This document shows positions 35,600 to 47,239 of a stretch of 64,000 nt of DNA, piece by piece. How positions within the stretch are numbered: the stretch's first letter is position 1; each line of letters begins with the position of its first letter. Origin of the DNA: Magnolia sinica (taxonomy: Eukaryota > Streptophyta > Magnoliopsida > Magnoliales > Magnoliaceae). The stretch lies in assembly GCF_029962835.1 (NCBI RefSeq), contig NC_080590.1, forward strand, positions 65,502,501 to 65,566,500. Reading direction: 5' to 3'. The translations under genes were made by a program, and so were the position numbers. Below the pieces are notes generated by a model, which saw nothing but the letters and a program-made list of their open reading frames with translations, did no database searches and was not told the origin of the DNA.

Positions 35600-37110
35600 T
35601 TTGGTAGGGGCGTAGGTCACAACCCTTTCATCGTGTTTGACTGGTGTTTTCTTTCACTTTTATTTAGTGTATGGTGGTTGTCAATGATGTGGTCTTAACT
35701 TCAGTGGTTTCTTTTATGGACCTGTTAGATACATCAATTTTGGAGCTAAATCTTTTTTAGTTTAGATTATATTGTCAACTTCGGAGCTTCATTGGTGATA
35801 AAAGGGAAAAAAAAACTTTGAAGCTTTCTTAGTAGAATGTTTTGCTATGAAACATGCTTGTGAATTTTGCCAGTAATTAATGATTTTTCTAAATGTTTGT
35901 TGTAACTTTTGCAAATATAGAATCACTTAGAAGGAACGGGAATGGCCCGAGTCAAATTTTTTAGGTGGACCAAACCAAATCAAGTCCGACTTCCAAGTTT
36001 TCCAACCTTGCTATAAATTGCAATTAAGAAATAGCTAATGAACAATGGGGTAGCATATTTTGGACCAAGTGATGGTAAAGTGGGAGCTTTGTGTAATGGT
36101 TGTTGATAGTGGGAGCAGCGGCAACTATGTGTGTCAACTGTTGGAGTTGTCCTAATCTGTCTCTATTCTTTGTAGGGATTGTTAAGTAACTTTTCGAAGA
36201 CTGCTCTTTAAGTCATTTAAGTGGTTTTTTATTGCATTACATTAACAAAGATGTGATCTTGGGTTTGTAGGCAAAACCCCATGTTTTTCTTTTGGTGTGT
36301 TTAAGGGTAGATTTATTGCATTTGTAGAGAAAAAAGATCCATGTTTTGTCAATGTGTTTTGGCTAAATAAGTAAATAGATGCAAGTTGAATGGGAGGCAG
36401 GAGATTTCCAAATGATTTTTAGCCAAAAACCCATGTTTTGTAAATGTTTCCTTTTTACTAATTCAAGTGGAATGCATTGAGAAGGACTTGATCTTTGATA
36501 TGTAGGCAAATGCCCGTGTTTTCTTTTGATGTATTTTGGACAGATTTATTGCATTTTTAGAGTTAAAAAAATCATGTTTTGTAAATGGGTTTTGGAGATT
36601 TTCAATTGATTTGCAGTGCATTAACATTTTGATGGTAGAAATGCAGCCTATCCAAATCACAACCTTAGTATTCATGTCCCCTCTTTTTCTATAATCCAGC
36701 TCTTTTTTCTTTTCTACTGAATTGTTTTTCTCATAAATTTTTAGCTATTTTATTCTATCTTTTTGAGATTGCTATCTTCAATACTTTTTTTGCTGGGTTG
36801 AATCAATTGGTATCTTCATTTCTGTCCTACAATTCAATTGTAATGGTCTGATGTTGGCCAGCCTGATCAGCTTGGCTACATTAGCAAACAGCAATGTGGT
36901 GGCCATCATTCTTTACACAGATTCTGGCAATGATTATGCAAATGGTGATTAGACAAACTCTGTGCACATTTCCAGTGAATATAACATGTAGTTTTATGTC
37001 TGAAATCAGTGACTTTTTCTTTTTGATAATTAACAAAAACTTTGTTGAGATCCAAAAACTCAAACACTATTACATAATCATCAGTGCACTTCTGCGGTCT
37101 AATATATTAT
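35600..37110. other. Spacer before the dynamin relic
   Basis: No gene recognised. A phrase of the type AAAACCCATGTTTTGTAAATG recurs near 36275, 36340, 36425 and 36500-36595, each with TTTATTGCATTTNTAGAG, giving an old tandem duplication. 37015-37080 (TTTTTGATAATTAACAAAAA then CTTTGTTGAGATCC) looks like the 3' end of a minus-strand LINE or SINE. Confidence 0.45.
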
Positions 37111-37118
37111 CTCTGCAG

Positions 37119-37597
37119 GAGTGTAATATACAAGAGGTTCCAGATGATGATGAACCTCCAGCAAAAAGTTCCGATGATAAGAAGGAAAATGGACCAGATA
37201 CAGGAGAAGGTCAAGGTCGTGTTCAAGATTACTAGCAAGGTTCCTTACAAAACAGTTTTGAAAGGTTTGTTCCCTTCTGAATATTTATCCTGTTTCTTTC
37301 TTTTTCTTTTCTTTTCTTTTCTTTTCATTCCTTTTGAGCTAATATATACCTTGATTTTCTGTTGATCATGCAGCCCACAGCGCCCTTCTTTTGAAGGCTG
37401 AGAGTATGCAAGAGAAGGTTGAGTGGATAAACAAGATAGTAAGTGTTATGCAGCCTTCAAAGGGAGCTCCTGGCAAGGGAATGCAATCTTCTGAATCTGG
37501 TCCGCCCGTTCGACAAAGTCTTTCTCATATATGATACCTGGACCCAAAGTGAACAGGATTCAAATCTGAATTTACAAAGCCTTTCTGATGGCTCTTT
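37119..37597 (+). pseudogene. DRP2-type dynamin fragment, two exons
   Basis: Exon 37119-37264 encodes ECNIQEVPDDDEPPAKSS..KKENGPDTGEG and then, one base out of frame, VFKITSKVPYKTVLK. A GT-AG intron, 37265-37373, follows. Exon 37374-37597 encodes [20 protein letters not shown] and on to [10 protein letters not shown], then a GT donor. This is the C-terminal half of the PH domain of plant DRP2A/B dynamins (clathrin-mediated endocytosis, trans-Golgi traffic), up to the SLSDGSL segment. The frameshift and a foreign insertion at 37531-37578 make it non-functional. No earlier GTPase or later GED exons were found nearby. Confidence 0.8.
37496..37573 (+). repeat. 78-bp segment duplicated exactly at 38803-38880
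   Basis: Starts TCTGGTCCGCCCGTTCGACA (DRP2 exon) and runs on into CATATATGATACCTGGACCC. Every base matches the second copy, 1307 bp downstream in the same orientation. Confidence 0.95.
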
Positions 37598-38800
37598 GGT
37601 ATGCTCGTAACTGATGCTTTTTTTAAAAATGTTCTATGGCTCAATGAAACTAAAATGAAATGATAGTATCTCCTTTTGTTTTATATTTTATCAAGGATAG
37701 AATCTATGATTTTCTGTATGAAATTATTGAAAAAATATACCATTAAGCATTATCATGTTCATAAAACTAAGATATAAATGGTGTAAAATATGCAATATTT
37801 GCCACTCAACACTTAACAACAGAGAAAGTAGGTTCCTAATATTCCATTATTTATACATATGATGTGGGCGATGGAACCACTGATACAAACAGTTACATGG
37901 AAACATGAATTTGTTTTGCATGAATATGAACACAATGCATGCATGTGCCATCTCTTCCCTATGTGCGTGTGCATTTTCTTATGTGCGTACTGGATGCTCT
38001 CATTGGGAGCATAAGTATGTCATGCTCCTCCAAAAACTTGCAGAGATTTTCCACCTTAACGTTTGAACCTTCTAAAATGTCGACAAAAATCTGCCAAAGA
38101 CATGGAAAAAATTAAAATATGTTCCTTTGCTACAGTCCTCTTATGGAGCACTAGCATACACAAAAATTGACTACTAGTCTAGTTCAATATAGTTCATAAC
38201 AAGGTTTAGAAATCCCTGAGAAACACCCTGAGTTGAATCACTTAAGAGAATGGCCAAGTCAAAGAAATGACTAGGAAGAGGAGTTGAGTTTTGCACTGAA
38301 TTTAGAGCCATTTTGGAGTTTGCTCATTGGATTCAAATTGAGTTTCAAGTTCTTAAACCTTGCATAATAATATTGCTTTAATTAGATGATTTGGACCATC
38401 CAATAAATGGCTTTCTCATTGAATGTAACCATTATTGATTTCTGTTAAGTATCGTCCATTTGTATGCTCTGATGAAAGGGGTTAAAATTGTTGAAGCAAT
38501 TCGGTTTTGGACTATTGTCGATTTAGAATAGTTTCAATTTGATTGGTGTATGCTGTGTGTGCAATAATGGCATGGTGGCACTACACTATCCATGCTCCTA
38601 GAGGCACTGGAGCTGGTTTTTGGGCAGCTTAGAGCTGTAAATTCGAAGAATTCTCTTGTGCAAGTGTCCATCCTCGGTGAAAGCAAGGTGATGAAAGCTT
38701 GTATCTTTCTGACCTGGTTCCAGACCCAATTACTTGTCCAAATCAAGACTCAAACAAGGCTCGAAGCTTGGACCCCACTATCTGATTGGGCACCACATTA
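37598..38800. other. No recognised gene
   Basis: AT-rich DNA after the dynamin exon. The next DRP2 exon (..MARRP.DPEEELRWMS..) was looked for and not found. Confidence 0.4.
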
Positions 38801-38802
38801 TA

Positions 38803-38880
38803 TCTGGTCCGCCCGTTCGACAAAGTCTTTCTCATATATGATACCTGGACCCAAAGTGAACAGGATTCAAATCTGAATTT
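38803..38880 (+). repeat. Second exact copy of the 78-bp DRP2-derived segment
   Basis: Identical to 37496-37573. Its 5' third is DRP2 exon sequence and the rest is the sequence that interrupts DRP2. It is followed by TTTGGATCCGGGTATGCCAG and a repeat-like region with no DRP2 homology. Confidence 0.95.
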
Positions 38881-39072
38881 GTATATCATGTTTGGATCCG
38901 GGTATGCCAGCCCAACACAAACCAGACACATTCACTACCCTAGGTATGATCTGGTAGATTATGACTCGGGTTAATTCAAGTTGACAACCCTTGGGTAGAT
39001 TGTGTGAAAAAAGTCTCTTAATTCAAATGACTTATATTAAAAAAGTCTAGACTGGATTGAGTTTTTAGTTAA

Positions 39073-40330
39073 TGTCACACCCCGAAATTCAGATAAAGAG
39101 TGTGCACCCTCGGACCCGAGTTACAGACTGACTTGTACAAAATGTGTACTAAAACCATGTATTCATACTATTTTTCCAGAGGCACATAATTAATTGCGCT
39201 CTAAGTTGACAAACTCAGCCATTCATCTAGACATTGCACATTCAATCATCCTAACCATTCACATACATCAACCAATCAAAAGAATTCAAAATCATTTAGT
39301 CCATATGTTTCATATCTTGTACTACAACCAACCCATTTGGGACTTTATTAAACAACTAACCAAACAAATACTTTAAAATGCTCAATTATAAAACTCCGAA
39401 ACATGATTAAAGAAAATAACATAAATTTCACTCAATATGCTATTGATTCAGTGCATACAACTCGTCTTCTTCAAGATAGAGCCACTGCCATTGTGAATCA
39501 TCCACTAGTTCAACCTTCTGTCTTGAGAATGGAGCAATTGTTTCATTTTCTACAAAGTATGTACAGTTTTTCATCAATATAGCGTCAGCTGGCCAGGCCT
39601 AGTGAGTGAACCCATCATGGTTCATACATGTCATAATTAAAATAGAAATGCATGAATGTTACGAGATGCATGGATGCGTGAATTTATCAAGTGGGTTGAT
39701 CCGTCCACTTTCTTGAGTTGGATTCCATTAACTCGCATCTCCCCTTATGGGGTAGGCTTCCACCATCTTGGTAAGCTTTCACACATTGTGAGCATCCAGG
39801 GATGGTCCTCTAGGACCTAGTGTTGTATGTACCTACAGGTCTTCTAGGGCGACATAAGTATATTATATACTTCCATATGATTTCTCAGATCTTCCACGTC
39901 AAAAGCCAGCAACATAGTTAGCAGAGTGCTGGCCTAGGTGTAAGGAGAAAACCGAAAAGCCTCATCTTAAGCTCAATTGCTAATGATATGATGACTTCTT
40001 AAAGTAGGAGACATTATAACACTTAGGTAATGGGTTAGGATTTTGTGTGCCACTAGCAGTTATCAGAATGCAAATATTTATGAGCTTAGAGGGTCGATTA
40101 GCCATGAGAAGTCACAAATCTACTGCTAACAGTTACAAGAGCAAAAACGTGGTGGGAGTAGTTTGTTCCTTCTTCATGATCTGATAACTTGTGCATGACC
40201 CAACCATTATTTGAATTTCAAAAGGAAGTTGAATCTAGCGATCACATCTAGAGATGGAAGTAACGATCTGAGAAAACCGGATCAAAAGTCGATCATGTTA
40301 TTCGGTTATGATATTCATTTATGAAGAAAT
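39073..40330 (+). repeat. Possible 5' end of a Tekay-like LTR
   Basis: TGTCACACCCCGAAATTC at 39073 is a characteristic start for Tekay/Del LTRs. No matching end or target duplication was found. A GAGTTTGAGGCATGACA end-like motif sits at 45168-45184 but cannot be tied to it. No gene in the interval. Confidence 0.3.
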
Positions 40331-40331
40331 T

Positions 40332-40541
40332 TGTTGAGCAGGCCCAATAATGGTTGTTTGGTAACATCTCAGGGATTAAACAATATATTGGTTTGGCGAT
40401 AATACAAGTCATAGAAGAGACAATTCTAAACAACAATGTTGAGTAGGCCCGATAATGGTTGTTTGGTAACATTTCAGGGATTAAACGATATATTGGTTTG
40501 GCGATAATACAAATCATAGAAGAGACAATTCTAAACAACAA
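40332..40541. repeat. Two tandem copies of a 105-bp unit
   Basis: 40332-40436 and 40437-40541, differing at about five positions. Each starts TGTTGAG.AGGCCC and ends CAATTCTAAACAACAA. The minus-strand open frame over it simply repeats itself. Confidence 0.95.
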
Positions 40542-41055
40542 TAAATAATGTTGATTTAATTCATATTGATTTAGTGCAATCGACGAAATACAAAAAGTAA
40601 GTTACAGATAATAAGGATCTGAAAAAGCAACCTTCACTGATAGATGACTAGAAGGATGAAGGTGATTGTCGAATGAGAGGCCCCTGTTGCCATGGTCCAT
40701 TCTGAAGTAGGAGGAAGCTGCCAACCTAGAGATCTCTAAGATATCCTGATATTTCGAGCTTAAGCCTAGGGATCCACCTTTACTTGGATAAATGGTCTAT
40801 TGACAAGGAAAACTCTGACAAAGACCTCTCCCACTATTCTCTGTCGGTTGAGGAAACCATTGCCAAAAGGACACTACACCAAAATTGTTGATAAGGAATG
40901 GCCATGTTTTTGGTTTAGAAATGGTTTTAAGCTGTTCCTAATCTTACCGGTTTTAAACTGTTCCCAAGTATTGAAATGTTAATTAAGGCAAAGTTAAAAC
41001 CGTATTTCTCTCATTTTTCTTTCCATCCCATTTCTTCTCTTCCCACCACCACAAC
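40542..41055. other. Spacer upstream of cyclin relic
   Basis: No gene recognised. The last ~60 bases are pyrimidine-rich and could be the retrocopied 5' UTR of the cyclin mRNA. Confidence 0.35.
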
Positions 41056-41059
41056 CATG

Positions 41060-41830
41060 CTCCTCCACCATACCCCACCACCATCTCTCACCAGACAACA
41101 ATGACCGTTCGATCTCCGCCCTCCTCGATTCCAAGCTCCACCACATGTCGGAACCTGACTACCTTCGTGATTCCAGGATCGGTCGCTCGACGTTACCGCC
41201 TATCAAGACGCCATCAACAGGATGTCCAAGGTGCACGAGTACTACCATTTCCGTCCGATAATGGTGTATCTCTTTGTCAACTACCTTGATCGGTTCCTCT
41301 TCTCCATCACTCTCCCAAGAGGAAATGGGTGGCCTTTTCAACTGCTGTTAATAGCTGCCTTTCTCTCACGGCAAAAATGGAAGAAATGAACATGCCTCTA
41401 CTCTTGGACTCTAGTTCTTCGAGTTGCGCTTCGTGTTCGCCCCTCAAACGATTGGGCAGATGGAGCTTCTCGTCATGGCCAATCTCAAATGGCGAATGCA
41501 GTCCATTACGCCCTTCGATTTTGTCAAAGATTTTTCACACGAAAGTCGCTGAGTTTTGACTCCCGTCACACATTTTGTTTGTATCAATTTTCTTTGCCCG
41601 TTTCGGATCTTATCCTCAGAGTTATTGATTTTTTTGGGGTATCAACCTTCGATGATCGTAGCAACTAATGTGCTTTGCGCGGCCGGAGAAACTGGCGATT
41701 CTTTGTCCGAAGAGATTGGAGTGCGGGGATGTTTTATGATGGGTTGAGTCAGGAGTTGGTCAGACGTTGTCAGCAACTAATGGAGGAGTACTTAATCCAC
41801 GATGTCAACCAATTGATGATGCAATCATTT
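41060..41830 (+). pseudogene. Processed pseudogene of a D-type cyclin
   Basis: Three frames in order spell out a CYCD protein without introns. First comes ISALLDSKLHHMSEPDYL, then DRSLDVTAYQDAINRMSK, VHEYYHFRP and LFVNYLDRFLFSITLPRGNG (N-terminal cyclin box). CLSLTAKMEEMNMPLLLD and FVFAPQTIGQMELLVMANLK follow, then WRMQSITPFDFV, FDSRHTFCLYQFSLPVSDLI and NVLCAAGETGDSLSEE. Last is the C-terminal MFYDGLSQELVRRCQQLMEE. Plant CYCD genes have several introns, so their absence here indicates a retrocopy. At least four frameshifts and stop codons (for example after QKWKK near 41388) exclude function. CYCD partners CDKA in the G1/S step. The subclass is uncertain. Confidence 0.85.
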
Positions 41831-42184
41831 GCCATGAGGATCCCATTTAAGATTGGCCTCTCTTTAACAAAAGCTCATTCAAAAACAAAAAAAGTTTACG
41901 AGTTCTTTATTTCTGACAATGCTTGGTAATTGTGTTTAATCAACCTTTTCTATTCCTTATATCATTTCTTTTAATTATTGCAATCGCGTTCCTAGATCAA
42001 CTAATGAAGTTAGGCTTACCTTGTAAATACTTTTATCCTCCTGACACCTTATTTTTGGACACCTTGTGTCTCTTAGTAGGGAATTTGGTATTATTGTTTC
42101 CTCTTATACATCTTCAGGCTTTGTTTTAATGATTTTGTGAACTTTTGTACCTATAAAAATTATGATATCTTATTTAATTTCAAG
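41831..42184. other. Possible 3' UTR of cyclin retrocopy and spacer
   Basis: No gene. The open frames at 41675-41929 and 41923-42129 are the cyclin C-terminus in part and AT-rich sequence in part. Confidence 0.3.
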
Positions 42185-43510
42185 TAGAGGTGGGCATCGA
42201 GTCGAGTTGGACCGAGTTAGGTATGATTCGACTTGATCCGGTTTTGAAAAAGGTTTGACCCGAACTTGATCGAACTCGGTACTAAGTTTAGTATGTCTGA
42301 CTCAATCCGAGTCCGGGTCTGGGCTGGACTGATCCGAACCGAGTCCAACCCGGTCAAAAAAACCAAGTCGGATTGGGTTGTCGGGCTGAGTTACTAGGGC
42401 AAGGCGGTAAGAGCTTAGGCTCAAACACTAGACCCCAAGGGTTGAGCCCAAGCTTAAAAATTTAGCCTTGGGGATCGAGTTGGCACTGAGTCGGATCAGG
42501 TCGTTGGGCTGGGTTACTATGGCAAGGCCGCAAGAGCTTGGGATCAAACACTTGGCCCGAGGGCTGAACCCAAGTTTAAAAATCTAGCCTTGGCCTTTGG
42601 GGTGTCCAGGCTATGTTCAAAATACAGACGTTGCTTAAAACCACTCAGATGGGTCTTCTTTGAAATCAAAAGTAAATAAATAATGTCCATAAAATAAACA
42701 AAGTAAATAAACATTATCAAAAATCAAAAGTAAATAAACCACATCTACATACAAACTAATAAACATTTCATTCATTCAATATCCTCTGTATGATTACTGC
42801 ATTTGTAGCGTGTAACCTGAGTAACCTTATCCATAATAGTAACCCCCTCCAAGTTTGTCGCCAAAATCATCCTTTGATTCTCTTTTTATGGCTTCAACTG
42901 TAGGAACTCTGGGCTGACTCTGAGCTGGAGGTATCCAAAAGATGGTCATTTGCCACTGCTGAATTAAATGGTAGAGATATCTTTCTATCGTCCTCATTCA
43001 CAAATTCCATAAGTTTTTTTAGTCATTTTTTATGATGATTTACTCTTATCTGTTTCGGCATCATGTTGTCTCAGTGGGGGTTGATATTGTTATCTGGTCA
43101 TGGATGTCATTTTCAAGCTTTCTTTTATGATCTCTTGATAATCTTATTCTTCTTGTTCCCTTAAAAGTTTCTTTTGTTCTTCTCTACTAACTGTAAAGGT
43201 CATTCATATGCTTAACCCCTCTTCAATTATAATAGGTCTACTTTTATATCTTATGTGGATGGTTGTATTGGTTGTAGTTGTAGGGGAATGGGTGGAGAAA
43301 GTTTTTGTATTTGATTCGAGAATGACTCAAAATAAATCTCGGACTTTCTGAGGAACTTTGCTACATGGTGCAATGTCTCCTCCCCGACAAGCCAAATGTA
43401 ATTTTAACTGATTTGTTTTGTTTACAAATTGTTTTCCACATAACTTACATAACTTAATATTTTTATTCTTGGAGTAGACTTAGGCTCTATATCTCAAAAA
43501 TCTGCCAATG
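42185..43510 (-). mobile_element. Decayed hAT element with BED-finger transposase remnant
   Basis: The left end TAGAGGTGGGCATCGAGTCG resembles the hAT TIR at 26681. Subterminal GAGTCCGGGTC / GACTCGG repeats follow. On the minus strand, about 43475-43360 encodes CKLCGKQFVNKTNQLKLHLA then CRGGDIAPCSKVPQKVRDL, a BED-type zinc finger like those starting plant hAT transposases (CxxCGK.F..G..RLK.HLAG..G.VAPC..VP). 43200-43020 continues with SREEQKKLLREQEE and EIIKESL. 42960-42860 may be the transposase C-terminus. The catalytic middle is missing, and stops are present. No right TIR found. Confidence 0.65.
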
Positions 43511-43980
43511 GATCATCTTCCAATAACATATCTATATGTGTTTATTTTGAAAGAAAAATATTTGATTAAGTTAGGCAACATAAATAATTAAAGAATGAAG
43601 ATAAATAAACTCAATCATCCAATCATATGAGATTTAAGCAACATTAACTAATTTAAAAGTATAAATGAAAAGAGAAAAATAAAAAATAAAAATCCATCCA
43701 CCCATCAAATATTACAATTTAAGTATTTGTAAGCAAATGCAAGATAAATAAAATGCATGTCTTATCCTGCTTTATGCAATTATTACAGGTATTGTCTCAT
43801 CTTGCTTCTCACTCTCATCTTCCTTGAACTCCTTGTCAACAAAGTTTCATTTTCCCCAGATCGAATGTAGCCAATCATGTGTACAAATGAACGCTTCAAT
43901 TGATTTCGGTGTAGTACTAAAAGAAAATTCGAACTCCACAATCCTAAATCTATCTATATGAAGAAGAAATCATAAGGGGA
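43511..43980. other. AT-rich spacer
   Basis: No gene recognised. It may contain the outer part of the hAT element to the left or unread plastid-derived sequence to the right. Confidence 0.35.
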
Positions 43981-43984
43981 TTTT

Positions 43985-44235
43985 TATTTGTACAGATGGT
44001 ACTTCGAACTCGGAATAAGCATGAAGAAATTAACAATACTACTTTATCTTTTGAATTGTTTTGTCGGATCGGTCACTCGAGATCTTTGGTCTCCACCCAG
44101 ACTCGATGAAAAAAGTTGTATCCCTTCTCATGGATTCGTTGAGAATGATTCTAATCTAGTTCATGGCCTATTAGATTTAGATGTGGAAGGCACTCTGGTG
44201 GGATGCTCACAAACATGTGCCATTAACGAGAGCAT
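43985..44235 (+). pseudogene. ycf2: Nuclear copy of plastid ycf2 fragment (NUPT)
   Basis: The frame reads [20 protein letters not shown], then [20 protein letters not shown], then [19 protein letters not shown] and VEGTLVG. Plastid ycf2 has [40 protein letters not shown] and [20 protein letters not shown] here. Ycf2 is part of the plastid protein-import motor complex and its gene lies in the plastid inverted repeat. Only about 80 codons of over 2000 remain, and substitutions are scattered, so this is an old transfer. It still lacks a stop over the fragment, by chance or shortness. Confidence 0.85.
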
Positions 44236-45300
44236 ATGATACTATGAATCACAAACTTTTGACTTCCACCAGTTTAAAACATCAAATTCTTTGCATATGT
44301 TCTTTAAAGTGACTCCTTAAGATAGTGGTCAAGCTCTGTTTGAATTGTTTCTAGATAGGGGTGCTCGTTTTTCACGAGGAACCCTAGAACAAGAGTGGAA
44401 AAAGTGCTGAACAAATTCAGATGGAGACTTTCTACCTTTCTTGGACAATGAATGTCTATCCGCCCGTTTGAGTCATCATGAGCCAGAAAGTGTATCGGCA
44501 GTTTTGAGTCGCGAAAGGGCATACTCATCTTTATTTTTAATGAAATGATTATATGGTGTTTGAGTCTCACCAGTGTCATGAAGGATATAAAATCATCAAT
44601 TGTGTTTCGTTGTTCATCAACAGTAGAAATAGAACCCACTTAAAGAGTCAGGACTACAATTACAGTATTGTCTTTTGCAGCGCTCAAAGCTTGTACATAT
44701 AAATTGTACATATCATCAATGTATCACAAATCTTATCAACTTTAGTGACATTATTCCAACCATGCAACTTATTAAAGATGAATATAATGATGAACATCTT
44801 ATATCGAGAATCAAGAACGACTGTAATAGCCATTAACAGACTGCACTCGGACCAATACTTATCAAACTTTAACTACATACCCCACTATTACTTCTATACA
44901 AAACATATTTTACCCTTCATAGTTTTAACAGAAATATATTTATTGTTAAATAATTGCTTCCTAAAATTTTTTTTATCGTATTGTAAAAATCTAAAAGGAA
45001 CTTGTGAACTGCTTTTAGCTCTTATCCAATCATCCATTAAAGGCAACCATAAATACCCACAATTATGCTCCGTATAGTGAGAGAATACATCTTTAAAAGC
45101 TATCCCTGAGCTAGGAGCCAAGAATAGGCCGAATTCTAAGCTTATAAATTTTATAAGCCCGTTCACCGAGTTTGAGGCATGACACCTATAACTGTTTTTA
45201 CATGATTGCTCTCTTACCAGTCGCTTGAACAATAATGTGGCATTATTTAATGTGCTCTATATATATTACCATAAAATTATCTACATATATCTTTGTGGAT
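44236..45300. other. No recognised gene
   Basis: Open frames of 110-112 codons occur on both strands (44304-44639 minus, 44745-45077 plus, 44894-45232 minus), but none matches a family I know. 45168-45184 has an LTR-end-like motif. Confidence 0.35.
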
Positions 45301-46004
45301 CTTCAAATACACTGTGAATCAATGTAAATCACCCCGATCTCATTCTAATTGGTTCCCACGGTGACATTGGAGATGAACATGGCTTTTGAAAGGGATGGCT
45401 CATGTTATGCCCTAACTTTAATCAGGGCTTACCCAGTGAACAATTATTTCTAATGGTCCATAATCATGACCCAATCAGATGATATACCAATAGCGTAACA
45501 TTGAACCAGGCCAACTCCACAAGAAACGGTGGAGATAGTGACATCTACAATTTAAACTTATCTAGCTTTAACCGAAACACTGTCCAATCACCACTATTTC
45601 CTATCATGTGGGGTACCTGAGCCTTGCATCACCATAAGGCTATTCCAATAGTCAAGTTGGACATGGATTTCAGATCAACCCAAGTTTCAGTATCCAAGTA
45701 TAATAAGGCCAGGCTCATATAATGGACGGATTACATGTCTCTGAAAAAAACCTCGCCATGGGCCTACATGTCAATTTATGCATAAAGCTTATCCGGAGTT
45801 GTAACCTAGAAACGCTTGCATTGGATGGATCCCGCGTCCAAAAAGATGGCCCAAAATATAGAGGAAAGATGGTTGGGTTTTATCTCCACCAGACAACAAA
45901 CTCGCCTATCGTAGGAATGGTTTGTATCCCAACAGGTTTATTGAATCGAAAGAACTATCTTTTCGGGAGGAGATTAGGTGAGACCAGGATCCACAGGCGT
46001 CGGT
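45301..46004. other. Repeat-like sequence, no gene
   Basis: Traces of the GGGCCCACC/ATGTATGT family (AAGAAACGGTGGAGATAGTG near 45530, CACTATTTCCTATCATGTGG near 45592). The frame at 45722-46066 is not recognised and runs into a MITE. Confidence 0.4.
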
Positions 46005-46395
46005 GGGACCCCTTGCTTCATGTGACTAAATCCACTCCGTCCATCCGTAATGAAGGTTCATTTTAGGGCGTGATTTTTTTAATTTTTTTAAATTTTTTTT
46101 TTTTAAAAGAAGAGCAGATCCAAAACTCAGGTGGACCATAATACAGGAAACAGTGGTAATCAACCACAAATTTTTTGGATCAATCTACTTATCAAGCGGT
46201 TGTATGGCAAATAAACATTCCGGTGGCCCCATGAAGTTTTTAACAGCAGGGTTTCAATCACTACTGTTTCCTATGTTACGGTCCACCCAAGATTCGGACC
46301 TAAATGAGCTTTCAGAACGGTTGGACGATGTGGATTCAAGGAACAAGCATCATTCACCACAGTCAGGGGTGCCACCCACCTCTTTAGATCCGGCG
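46005..46395. repeat. MITE family copy
   Basis: CGGTGGGACCCCTTGCTTCATGTG left core, GGTTCATTTTAGGGCGTGAT, ACAGGAAACAGTGGTAATCA and a right half with CTACTGTTTCCTATGTTACG show the same family as upstream of PSAT. Confidence 0.6.
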
Positions 46396-47230
46396 TCTAA
46401 CCTAATCCGCTCCCAGTCTTTTCCGACTGCTGAAATTAATTTTTCTCGTCCAAAAATAAAATAGAGAGAAAGAGCCTCAGAGATCTTGGTGGATAGAGAT
46501 CATCAGATGGTAGGCATTCCCACCATCAAGAGTAGCAAATATTTTCTAACATCACTGGCCCAGATTTTTTTTTAAATGAAAATATTAACAAAATGATAGA
46601 TTTTATAAGATATCAACACCAAAATAACTGGAATAAAAGAAGAGAAAATAACACAGATATAATAGCTAGCATAATAAAAAATCAAAGTACCAATATTTTA
46701 TATTTTGCTGCAGAGTGTTGGGAAATTGAATGGTGTGTCAGAAGTAGCTGGTGAGTAATCACGTTCAAAAAGAAATCAGTGGGAATCCGTCTGATTTATT
46801 TCATCATTCATCACCAAACTCCCAAAGAACACAAATATATATATAATAAAGAAATAGAAACACATAGGAAATATCTCTACCTTGTCACCGAAAAATCCTA
46901 TATATATATAAGAGGAAAATCAGAGCTAAAGGTAGAAATGTATATAGCCTAACGATAGAGTCCTCGCTTTGTTCAAATCACGAAAGCAAGGAATTGCAAT
47001 ATTAGGCATTTTTTTTCAATCACAAAATGGAATCTACTAAAAATCCAAATCAAGTTAAGACCTAAACAAATGGGAAAAGAAAAGAAAAGAAACAAAAAAA
47101 AAAAACAAAAAACAAAAAAAAACAAAAAACAAAAATCTCAGAGACCCAGTAGATTAAAAAATTTAAAAAAATAAAAAATTTCGGAGACCCAGTAGGTTAA
47201 AGATTTCGTAGAAAGAAGATAACCCCACCC
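46396..47230. other. A-rich spacer
   Basis: No gene recognised. A-rich simple sequence at 47075-47135. Confidence 0.4.
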
Positions 47231-47239
47231 CCCCTAAAA

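Noticed and set aside
35368-35607. Plus-strand frame over the LINE
   Set aside because: Antisense shadow of LINE ORF2, except for its last residues, which may be LRR sequence.
39073-45184. One large LTR from TGTCACACCCC to GGCATGACA
   Set aside because: Flanks GTTAA and CCTAT do not match, and the interval holds unrelated relics; the ends cannot be paired.
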